From NCBI GenBank assembly GCA_005878385.1, contig VBMN01000055.1:1-39086 (forward strand): 39,086 nt of DNA, written 5' to 3'. The notes below the pieces were generated by a model that had not been told where the DNA came from, made no database searches, and saw only the letters and a program-made list of their open reading frames with translations. Numbering within the stretch: the first letter of the stretch is position 1; every line of letters starts with the position of its first letter. Source of the stretch: Methanobacteriota archaeon. Its GTDB lineage: Archaea > Thermoplasmatota > Thermoplasmata > RBG-16-68-12. Of this stretch, positions 1-6,592 are shown one piece after another. A program made the translations under genes and the position numbers.

Positions 1-727
1 ATGGGATTCGCGCGCGGGTCCAGCGGAAGTCCCCGCCCCCGAAGGTGCCAATGACGCCGGGTCCTGATGCGGATGGCGAGGCCGGCGGGATTCCCTGATG
101 GCCGAGCCACGCCTCGACCGTCTCCGGAGATTCCCCCGGGAAAACAAGGATACGCACATCCAGGAGGGAGCCCGTCGGGATGTCGGGACGGACCTTCCAC
201 GAAGGCGCGTACGGGCCGAGCCAGTCCACGTAAGGCAAGCTCGAACTCCGATCGAAGGCGGTGGAAGGACCTCGAACGACAAACGCATCCTGCGGGAGGT
301 ACCGTAGGACTTGGAGTCCAAGGGCTTGCAAGGCATCCTTCCATTCCGCCTTGATCGGAGCGTGGAAGTGGACAACGCCGACCGTTTCACCTCGGGAATC
401 GATCGGCCAGTCTGATGCCGGTCGCGGGACAAGAGTCGCGAGGTCCACGATGCCGCCGAGTAGTTGGAGGGTGGAACTGCCCTCGAGAGGATTGGCGTAG
501 CGGCCCTGCGCTTTCACGAGGGCGAGACTCCCTTCCCCGCCGCGGGCCACCGCGAACGCGCCGTATGATTCGAGCAATTCGGCTCCCGCAGCCTGAATCT
601 CCTCCGGAGAAGCGTCCGTGCGGAACGAGATGACCCGGGTGGCCGGCGGGGGGCCGGAAATCGCCGAGCGCGGGTTTGGAGTGGGAACCTGAACGAGGAG
701 AAAGAACACGAGCGCGACCAATGCCAT
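1..727 (-). CDS. Secreted protein with subtilisin-propeptide-like region (partial)
   Basis: This reading frame is open from an ATG at 727 to the window edge (242 codons), so only the N-terminal part is seen. Residues 1-22 form a short signal peptide with the hydrophobic core LVALVFFLLV. Around residues 110-150 is the pattern GVVHFHAPIKAEW...LGLQVLRYLPQDAFVVRG, which resembles the N-terminal region of archaeal S8 (subtilisin-like) peptidases, where a 'VxF.GPI..EW' block precedes 'YLPDNAYLVR'. The catalytic domain would lie outside the window, so peptidase activity is inference. An AAGGAGG motif lies about 30 bases before the ATG, too far for normal use; an in-frame stop follows that motif, so a non-canonical upstream start is possible and would add basic residues to the signal peptide. 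The gene lies downstream of the KaiC-like gene on the same strand, 148 bases away. Confidence 0.7.
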   Translation of the reverse strand, partial: MALVALVFFLLVQVPTPNPRSAISGPPPATRVISFRTDASPEEIQAAGAELLESYGAFAVARGGEGSLALVKAQGRYANPLEGSSTLQLLGGIVDLATLVPRPASDWPIDSRGETVGVVHFHAPIKAEWKDALQALGLQVLRYLPQDAFVVRGPSTAFDRSSSLPYVDWLGPYAPSWKVRPDIPTGSLLDVRILVFPGESPETVEAWLGHQGIPPASPSASGPGVIGTFGGGDFRWTRARIP

Positions 728-875
728 GACTCGAAAAAACCGAAGGGCCGTTCCGCCGTTCCTCCTTCAGATGGCACGGGCGCGGGCCCGCGTCTGAATC
801 GCGGGATGTGGGCCAGCTCACATTAGGTTTTTGGCCAGAATTAGAGGTCGGCACAACTCGCCCACGAGAGGCGAA

Positions 876-1586
876 TCAGTCCGCGATAATGCGGGTCGCC
901 TGCAGGATTCCATTTTGGAACATGAGCGTGAAGTAGTTCGGCGAATGATTCGTCCCGCGCATCTTCACGCAACGGATCCGGCGTTGGATGTTCGCGTCGT
1001 CGACCCGTTCCATCTTCGCGTGGATGATTCCGTCGCACAGGTATTCCTCGCCATGCTTTCCGAAGTCCTCGCTGTTCGGTTTCATCTCACTGATCAGGAT
1101 CGTCGTGACTTGGAGATCGCGGATCCACTCGCACAATTGGAAGAGATCTTCCCGCGGATTCTCGAAGCGCGCCATGACCTCGAGGACCGGCAACGAATCG
1201 ACGACGAGGATCTCGTAGTTCAGGGTCCGCTTCAGGTTCATCGCGTACATCTTGAAGATTTCCAGCCACGTGCGGTCCGCCATTCCGTCCAGGTTGCGAC
1301 GGATCATTCCGAGGTCGACGATGCTCACCTTGCTCTCCACGTCGTGCGGGCTGAGGCTCATCTGTTCCAGATGGCGAGTGAGGTTGTCGCGCCCTTGTTC
1401 CAGAGAGATGTAGGTGCCCGCCCTCCCTTCGCGCAACGCATTCTGATAGAGGACGTTGAACGCGATTGTGGACTTCATCGTCCCGGGCTCTCCCGCGAGG
1501 AGGACGATTTGGCCCTCCGGGATGCCGCCTCCGAGTTTCTCGTCGAAGCCGTGGATGAACGTCTTGATTCGGTCTCCCTGACCCAT
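876..1586 (-). CDS. KaiC-like RecA-superfamily ATPase
   Basis: A 236-residue single-domain protein of the KaiC/RadA-related ATPase group, which in archaea usually acts in signalling or gene control. The N-terminus has the family pattern GFDEKLGGGIPEGQIVLLAGEPGTMKST: a Walker A P-loop at about residues 32-41 preceded by the typical 'GG.P.G' loop. Walker B is ILVVDSLP at about 126-133. YISLEQ near residue 60 matches the acidic catalytic position of the family. There is only one KaiC domain and no phosphorylation-loop tail, so this is not a clock KaiC. A TATA box on this strand sits about 27 bases before the ATG, implying a leaderless message. It is divergent from the winged-helix gene; a regulatory pair is possible but not shown. 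Confidence 0.85.
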   Translation of the reverse strand: MGQGDRIKTFIHGFDEKLGGGIPEGQIVLLAGEPGTMKSTIAFNVLYQNALREGRAGTYISLEQGRDNLTRHLEQMSLSPHDVESKVSIVDLGMIRRNLDGMADRTWLEIFKMYAMNLKRTLNYEILVVDSLPVLEVMARFENPREDLFQLCEWIRDLQVTTILISEMKPNSEDFGKHGEEYLCDGIIHAKMERVDDANIQRRIRCVKMRGTNHSPNYFTLMFQNGILQATRIIAD

Positions 1587-1611
1587 GCAATCGTTTCCAT
1601 TGGAAGGTCCG

Positions 1612-1619
1612 GGTATAAC
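1612..1619 (-). promoter_or_regulatory. TATA box for KaiC-like gene
   Basis: Read on the minus strand the sequence is GGTTATAC, centred about 28 bases before the ATG at 1586. This spacing fits an archaeal promoter giving a leaderless transcript. Confidence 0.5.
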
Positions 1620-1771
1620 CGTTCCGAGGCGGTTATCACCGCCGGATAGCGTTTCGCCTCGAGAGGCAAAACGAAAAAGAAAGGGGGAGTAATCGCGAAC
1701 TGAAATGCGAGGGCTCCACTGGCATAAGATGATTTTTGCACTCGATTTGTGAGCAACCTTTCGGCTGGAAA

Positions 1772-1780
1772 CCTTTATTT
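1772..1780 (+). promoter_or_regulatory. TATA box for winged-helix gene
   Basis: CCTTTATTT on the plus strand. Transcription would begin near 1800, giving a leader of about 20 bases before the GTG start at 1820. A 12-codon ORF beginning with ATG at 1801 lies out of frame in that leader. Confidence 0.5.
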
Positions 1781-1819
1781 GTTATCCGGTTTGTTACCAG
1801 ATGGTCGGGTGGGGGCCCG

Positions 1820-2404
1820 GTGTTCGTTCCAGAGCGTAATCTGAAAGACCTTGTCGTGTCGTACCTCCGGGTGCAGGAGCGCTCCATCAGTTCGCTCACA
1901 AAACAGCTGAAGCAGGACGGCTACTCGTTCCATCGTTTGTTCGTCACGGGTTACCTGAAGGCCCTCGCCGACGTAGGCATGCTCCGAGAAAAGGAAATTC
2001 CCCCGGCTAAGGTGTACACGACCTCCGCCCATCGGGAGCCGAACCTCTACGAGGTCGTCGGTTCGCGGTGTCGGGAGGCGGTGAAGGACGAGGCGGATCA
2101 AGCGCGTCTCGCGATCGGAGTCTTGCAGAAACTGTTCCGCCGTCCGATCTTCCTTCGGGAAGTCCGTGAGTGCGGATTCTCCGCCGCGATCGACGCGCCG
2201 CAGGCGCCACGGGAAGAACGGGAAGAGGCGCGGCGCGGCCTGGTGAAACTGGGCCTGCAGCTGCCGACGAACGAGCCCGCGTACGCCGTGCCGGATCGGA
2301 AGAGCGAGGTCCGGGACGAACTCTTGTACAACTTGATCGTCCAGCGCTTCGGAATGGGCGGCATGGTCCTCGAGACAAAGCAGACGAAGCTCACGGAGCG
2401 TTAG
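1820..2404 (+). CDS. Winged-helix DNA-binding domain protein, function unknown
   Basis: About 194 residues from the GTG at 1820. This start is preferred because the TATA box at 1772-1780 lies inside the longer open frame. Residues 5-70 (LKDLVVSYLRVQERSISSLT onward, then ALADVGMLREKEIP and KVYTTS) have the helix-turn-helix plus wing pattern of archaeal winged-helix domains: helices followed by a strand pair ending in a tyrosine. The remainder is helical and charged (LGLQLPTNEPAYAVPD, then a C-terminal helix) and may be a second winged-helix-like unit. It is divergent from the KaiC-like ATPase with 233 bases between their starts, a layout that often pairs a regulator with its partner. No specific family was recognised. 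Confidence 0.7.
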   Translation: MFVPERNLKDLVVSYLRVQERSISSLTKQLKQDGYSFHRLFVTGYLKALADVGMLREKEIPPAKVYTTSAHREPNLYEVVGSRCREAVKDEADQARLAIGVLQKLFRRPIFLREVRECGFSAAIDAPQAPREEREEARRGLVKLGLQLPTNEPAYAVPDRKSEVRDELLYNLIVQRFGMGGMVLETKQTKLTER

Positions 2405-2741
2405 ATCGAGCTAGGCCATCGGGATGGATGCGCAGCCCGACGCCGGGTGACCCGGATGCTTCCTCGGTCCCGCACCCCCGCGAGCGTTGGTAGTCCGCGG
2501 TGAGGCTGCTCACTTCCGTGCCTGACCCGTTCCCCACGATCGGGACGGAGACCGCCGCTCTCCAGCTGCGTTCTCTGTCGCCTCCAGCCCCGCGGGACAG
2601 AACCTCAACGTCGGCATCCGGACCAGCGCCAAGCTGGGAGCACCGCTCCCGACTGTCACCGCCCCATAAGGACGATTTGGGTCTACAAGGGGACGCCCAG
2701 CCCCCCGGTCGAGCCTAGCATCGTTCTCAACCGCCCTATTC
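2405..2741. other. Intergenic stretch, no confident gene
   Basis: No confident gene is seen. A short open frame around 2540-2670 on the plus strand reads sensibly in part (residues AGQNLNVGIRTSAKLGAPLP) but lacks a plausible start and may be a decayed coding remnant. A TATA-like TATTTAATC at 2742-2750 marks the promoter of the following surface-protein gene. Confidence 0.4.
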
Positions 2742-2750
2742 TATTTAATC
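2742..2750 (+). promoter_or_regulatory. TATA box for surface-protein gene
   Basis: TATTTAATC, about 70 bases before the GTG start. Unlike most genes here, this one therefore has a leader of about 45 bases, and that leader contains an inverted repeat. Confidence 0.5.
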
Positions 2751-2783
2751 CTTCGTTGCTCCGCTCGGCAAGCAAAACGATTA

Positions 2784-2819
2784 TCCTCTCCCATTTCAAT
2801 CCTCGTCGCGGGGAGAGGA
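2784..2819 (+). promoter_or_regulatory. Leader hairpin masking the ribosome binding site
   Basis: TCCTCTCCC at 2784-2792 is the exact reverse complement of GGGAGAGGA at 2811-2819, giving a 9-bp stem with an 18-base loop. The right arm is the purine-rich ribosome binding site directly before the GTG at 2820, so the folded leader would hide it. A translational switch is inference. Confidence 0.45.
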
Positions 2820-5800
2820 GTGAGAGGCTTCTCGTACGTTCTTGTCGTGCTCGTGCTCGCATCCGTAATCGCGATTTCGGGACCATGGAGTGCGACCGCG
2901 GCGCCGAGCCGTTCTGCGTCCGCCGTCCCGATCGTGCAGCCCCGACCGAATTCGATCACCCCGTTCTTTCCAAACATCAAGATTACGGACGGCACGTCTC
3001 CCTTCGACTATCAAGTCGAGCCCACCATGGTCGTGAATCACTCAGGGACCGTGTTCGTCGGGTGGAAGGAAACGAACGGACCGGATGCCGCCGGCTATCG
3101 CGTCGGTTCCTCGTACTCGACAGACCAGGGACTCACCTGGGCGCCCAACATCTTGATGAACCAAACGCATCCGAACCAAAATTGCCGCGATTCCGATCCT
3201 TGGATGGCCCTCGACCCGAACGATCGGGTGCATTACGCATACTTGGAGTACGATCCGAACGGCGGAAGTTCTCCCCCGTGTTCCTCCGGGCTCGACGTTT
3301 CCAACACCACGAACGGACAGGACTGGGGGAACGTCCACTACATTGTCGGTCAAGGAGGGCTCGTCGACAAGGACTCCATCGCCTTCGACTCCGCGGGTCG
3401 GCTCTACGCCACATGGGACGAGGGCAACATCTTGGCGGTCACATGGAGCGACGACGGGGGCGCGACGTGGGCCCCGGTCATCAACCCCGGGAGCCAGTCG
3501 GCCGTCCTGGGCGCCGTCATTGTCGCCGCTCCCGACGGAACCGTCTACCTGACGTGGTGGGACTTCGGAACGAACAACATCAAGTTCGAATCATCCGCGG
3601 ACCGTGGGCAAACCTGGAGTGCCATCGTCCGCGTCAACGACCTCGCCGGGTCCGCACCGGGCGGCTTCCCGCAGTACCCGCTTCCCGCGATGAACGTCGA
3701 CCCGAACTCTGGCGCGATCTATATCTCCTGGGCCGATGGCCGAAACGGAAATCCGGACATCTATCTCGCGAGCTCCACGGATGGCGGCAAGACGTGGGCA
3801 GCGAACCAACGCATCAACGACAACACGGACAGCTCGATGCAGTACATGGTCGATCTCGCGGTGGACGGAACCGGTAAGGTCCACGCGGCGTGGGAGGACA
3901 AGCGCCTCGGAAATTGGAACATCTTCTACTCGAATTCGACGGACGGCGGACAGACTTGGTCTCCGAACGTCCGCGTTTCGGACCAGGATACGCCCGGCAC
4001 GTTCGACCGGCCCGGCGACTACTTCGCCATCGAGGCGGGCCCTGACAACAAGACATACGTCGTCTGGACCGACGGGCGGGGAACGAATTTCGATATCTAT
4101 TACGCGAGGAGTCCGGGCTTTCCAACGTCCACCGTCACGGTAACAACGAACCCGGCCGGCTTGCCCGTCACGGTGGACGGCGTGACGTCGACCGGTCCCG
4201 TTGCGACCGCGTGGATCGTCGGGTCATCGCACACGGTGAGCGTCGCGTCCCCCATCCCGCTCGGGACGACGGCGCGCTACGTCTGGTCCAACTGGAGCGA
4301 CGGGGGGACTATTTCCCATTCGATCGTCGTCGGCGTTGATGATGCGACGATCACCGCGTCGTTCACGAAGCAATATCAGAGCAGCGTGTCCCTCGGTCCG
4401 GTTGGGCTCGGGCTCAGCGTGTTGGTCGACTCGGTGCCGTACACCGCGACGGCCTCCTTCTGGTGGGATGACGGCTCGGTTCACCAAGTAGAGGCGCCGA
4501 CACCCCAGAACCTGTCCACGGACGTGCGTTACATCTGGTTCTCGTGGAGCGACGGCGGATCGGCCGCACACTCGGTCAGTGCGACCGCCGCTCTCGTCCT
4601 CACCGCGACGTTCACGGAACAAGAAGCGATGCGCGTCTCCACCACGCCTTCCGGCGCCACCTTCGCGGTGGACGGGACCTCCTATTCTTCGGCGACCGCG
4701 TTCTGGTTCGCCCGCGACTCGTATCACACGATTTCCGTTGCGACCCAGCAGTCGAGCACTCCCGGTACGCGATATCAATTCCAACAGTGGAGCGACGGCG
4801 GTGCCGCGGCGCATGTCGTTCACTTCACCGCCGCGGTCTCCTTCGAAGCGACGTTCTCCGCGGAATATTATCTGAATGTCACGTCCCCTGTGTCCGGTGC
4901 AGGCGGCAGCGGTTGGTATCCCGCGGGCGCGACCGTCAACGCAGCCGTCTCGAATCAGTACTTTGCCCAGAATCCGGGTGAGCGGCTTGCGTTCCAGGGT
5001 TGGTCGGGAGATGCGACCGGCACTTCCCTCACGTCCGATCCGATCCTGATGGACGGTCCCAAGACGGCGATCGCGCAATACGGGACTCAATTCTACCTCG
5101 ATGTGTCGAGCGCGTACGGTTCGGTTTCCGGCGCAGGCTGGTACGACCAGGGCACAAGCGCCCATGCCGGCGTCGCCTCGCAGCAGGTCGCCGTGAGTCC
5201 GGGCACGCAAGAGCTCTTCGTGGTCTGGTCCGGCGATGCGACCGGGACCGGGGTCACGTCGAACGGGATCGTGATGGACCGGCCGAAGGTCGCGACGGCG
5301 CAGTGGCGCACCGAGTATTCCCTCACGATTCAAACGCCGTACGGCACGGCCACGACCGCGGGTTGGTACCAGGCCGGATCCTTTGCGACGGCTTCCCTGA
5401 ATGCAAGCGTGATCGGAACGGGCGCAGGCGAACGGGTCGTCTTCAAGGGCTGGACCGGGGACGCGGCGGGCTATGCCGCGTTAGGTTCGAGTCCCATCCT
5501 CATGTCTGGTCCCAGGACCGCACATGCCGAATGGTCGAAGGAGTATTTCCTCCAGGTCATCACGGACGTCGGGACGATCGGCGGGAGCGGATGGTACCGG
5601 GAAGGGACGTCCGTGGAGCTCACCGCCCCTGCGGAGGCGACCTCGGGAGGTCAGACGGTTCGCTTCTCGGGATGGTCCGGCGACGTGACGTCTTCGGACC
5701 TGGTCGTGACGGTCACGATGACGGGACCCAAAGAGGTGAAAGCGACTTGGACCACCACGGGGGCCCTCGGCGGACTGTCGGGAACGCTGATCGGGCTAAT

Positions 5801-5870
5801 CCTTCTGATCGTCGGGATTGCCCTCGTCGTCGGGCTCTTCGTGGCGAGGCGCCGCGGTCGGCGGGAGTGA
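2820..5870 (+). CDS. Cell-surface protein: sialidase-like propeller, repeats, C-terminal anchor
   Basis: A 1016-residue exported protein from a GTG start. Residues 1-28 are a signal peptide (core YVLVVLVLASVIAI). About residues 45-435 form a sialidase-type beta-propeller with at least five Asp-box motifs of the S-x-D-x-G-x-T-W type (STDQGLTW near 100, SDDGGATW near 210, SADRGQTW near 258, STDGGKTW near 319, STDGGQTW near 374). Three repeats of about 80 residues follow (from about 437, 518 and 600), each with a 'WSDGG' motif. Four of about 75 residues come next (from about 681, 756, 831 and 908), with 'SGWY.xG' and 'GWSGD', resembling bacterial InlB-B-type repeats. A transmembrane helix at about 983-1006 followed by ARRRGRRE anchors it. 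Catalytic sialidase residues were not confirmed; adhesion or glycan binding is as likely. The 3' end overlaps the convergent gene by 75 bases. Confidence 0.85.
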   Translation: MRGFSYVLVVLVLASVIAISGPWSATAAPSRSASAVPIVQPRPNSITPFFPNIKITDGTSPFDYQVEPTMVVNHSGTVFVGWKETNGPDAAGYRVGSSYSTDQGLTWAPNILMNQTHPNQNCRDSDPWMALDPNDRVHYAYLEYDPNGGSSPPCSSGLDVSNTTNGQDWGNVHYIVGQGGLVDKDSIAFDSAGRLYATWDEGNILAVTWSDDGGATWAPVINPGSQSAVLGAVIVAAPDGTVYLTWWDFGTNNIKFESSADRGQTWSAIVRVNDLAGSAPGGFPQYPLPAMNVDPNSGAIYISWADGRNGNPDIYLASSTDGGKTWAANQRINDNTDSSMQYMVDLAVDGTGKVHAAWEDKRLGNWNIFYSNSTDGGQTWSPNVRVSDQDTPGTFDRPGDYFAIEAGPDNKTYVVWTDGRGTNFDIYYARSPGFPTSTVTVTTNPAGLPVTVDGVTSTGPVATAWIVGSSHTVSVASPIPLGTTARYVWSNWSDGGTISHSIVVGVDDATITASFTKQYQSSVSLGPVGLGLSVLVDSVPYTATASFWWDDGSVHQVEAPTPQNLSTDVRYIWFSWSDGGSAAHSVSATAALVLTATFTEQEAMRVSTTPSGATFAVDGTSYSSATAFWFARDSYHTISVATQQSSTPGTRYQFQQWSDGGAAAHVVHFTAAVSFEATFSAEYYLNVTSPVSGAGGSGWYPAGATVNAAVSNQYFAQNPGERLAFQGWSGDATGTSLTSDPILMDGPKTAIAQYGTQFYLDVSSAYGSVSGAGWYDQGTSAHAGVASQQVAVSPGTQELFVVWSGDATGTGVTSNGIVMDRPKVATAQWRTEYSLTIQTPYGTATTAGWYQAGSFATASLNASVIGTGAGERVVFKGWTGDAAGYAALGSSPILMSGPRTAHAEWSKEYFLQVITDVGTIGGSGWYREGTSVELTAPAEATSGGQTVRFSGWSGDVTSSDLVVTVTMTGPKEVKATWTTTGALGGLSGTLIGLILLIVGIALVVGLFVARRRGRRE

Positions 5871-6122
5871 CGCTTCGGGAGATCCCTTCCCTCGCCACTC
5901 CTTCGTCTTCGTGTACCGGCCGTACGTCGAAAGGATCAGGAGTCCGCCCACGGAGAACGCGCCCGCCGAGCAGACGAGGCGCCACGAGCCGAGGTCGCCC
6001 GTGCGGATGCCCCCCGCAAGCGTCGCCGTGAAGTAGAAGTTGACTGAGGTGACGATGATGAAGAGACCGATCGCCATCGGCGCCCACACGCCGAGGACGG
6101 ACCGGACCCGCTCCGTATTCAT
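5796..6122 (-). CDS. Small two-helix membrane protein, unknown
   Basis: A 108-residue protein with two predicted membrane helices (APMAIGLFIIVTSVNFYF at about 14-32 and LVCSAGAFSVGGLLILS near 48-64), then a hydrophilic, acidic tail ending in DDEGNPDDQKD. It starts at the ATGA overlap with the stop of the NAC gene (6119-6122), so the two are very likely co-transcribed and translationally coupled. No family recognised. Its last 75 bases overlap the end of the convergent surface-protein gene. Confidence 0.7.
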   Translation of the reverse strand: MNTERVRSVLGVWAPMAIGLFIIVTSVNFYFTATLAGGIRTGDLGSWRLVCSAGAFSVGGLLILSTYGRYTKTKEWRGKGSPEASLPPTAAPRHEEPDDEGNPDDQKD

Positions 6123-6493
6123 CGGCTCATCAGACGGATGATGGCTTCGGCAGGCTCGCCGCCTGCGTCCTCGAGGGCCTTGCGGGCCTCTTCCTCGGAG
6201 ACGCCGGCCTTCTCGGCGACGAGTTTCACGTCTTCGTCCGGAATTGTGATCGTGGTCGGACCTTGCGTCTTCTTCGCATCGGCTCGATCCCGCACGATCG
6301 GCTCGCCAACCACGGTCCAGATTTTCTGGCCCTGGGCGGTCATCGCGGTCACGTTCGCGTCGCGGATCACGTACTCTTTCGTCGTGGTGCGGATCACGAC
6401 TTCCTCGACCCCATCCAACTGTTCCTGTTCGATGCCGAGACGCTTCATCGCCTGCCGCATCTGCCGAGGATTCGCGCGCCCGCCTGGGATCAT
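6119..6493 (-). CDS. nac: Archaeal nascent polypeptide-associated complex (NAC) protein
   Basis: About 124 residues. The archaeal NAC homodimer binds nascent chains at the ribosome. The NAC domain is clear: MIPGGRANPRQMRQAMKRLG at the start, then a basic/hydrophobic strand region (VEEVVIRTTTKEYVI, KIWTVVGEP). A UBA domain ends the protein (about 85-124: VKLVAEKAGVSEEEARKALE...AEAIIRLM). The open frame extends further upstream, but MIPGG matches the usual family N-terminus and lies about 35 bases after a TATA box, so ATG 6493 is preferred. It is divergent from ABCE1, so two translation-related genes share one promoter region. Confidence 0.92.
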   Translation of the reverse strand: MIPGGRANPRQMRQAMKRLGIEQEQLDGVEEVVIRTTTKEYVIRDANVTAMTAQGQKIWTVVGEPIVRDRADAKKTQGPTTITIPDEDVKLVAEKAGVSEEEARKALEDAGGEPAEAIIRLMSR

Positions 6494-6524
6494 CGCATCA
6501 CGATTCAACGGATGGGTCGGAATC

Positions 6525-6532
6525 GGATAAAG
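6525..6532 (-). promoter_or_regulatory. TATA box for NAC gene
   Basis: CTTTATCC on the minus strand, about 35 bases before the ATG at 6493. It lies within the longer open frame of NAC, which argues against the upstream starts. Confidence 0.5.
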
Positions 6533-6562
6533 GTTCTGCGCTTTTCGTCGCGCCGTCATACG

Positions 6563-6570
6563 TTTAAATA
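6563..6570 (+). promoter_or_regulatory. TATA box for ABCE1
   Basis: TTTAAATA on the plus strand, 23 bases from its end to the GTG at 6593. This spacing implies a leaderless message and supports the GTG over the out-of-frame ATG at 6582. Confidence 0.65.
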
Positions 6571-6592
6571 GCTCCCGCTTCATGGAATCGCC

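Noticed and set aside
387-854. Minus-strand frame of 155 codons rich in Arg, Pro and Gly
   Set aside because: It is an out-of-frame shadow of the secreted protein running from 727 to the window start.
831-1649. Long plus-strand frame opposite the KaiC-like gene
   Set aside because: It is antisense to a gene with clear Walker motifs and has no recognisable domain; a typical high-GC shadow.
4224-5333. Long minus-strand frame opposite the surface protein
   Set aside because: It mirrors the repeat region of the real gene and has the Arg/Gly-rich composition of a shadow frame.
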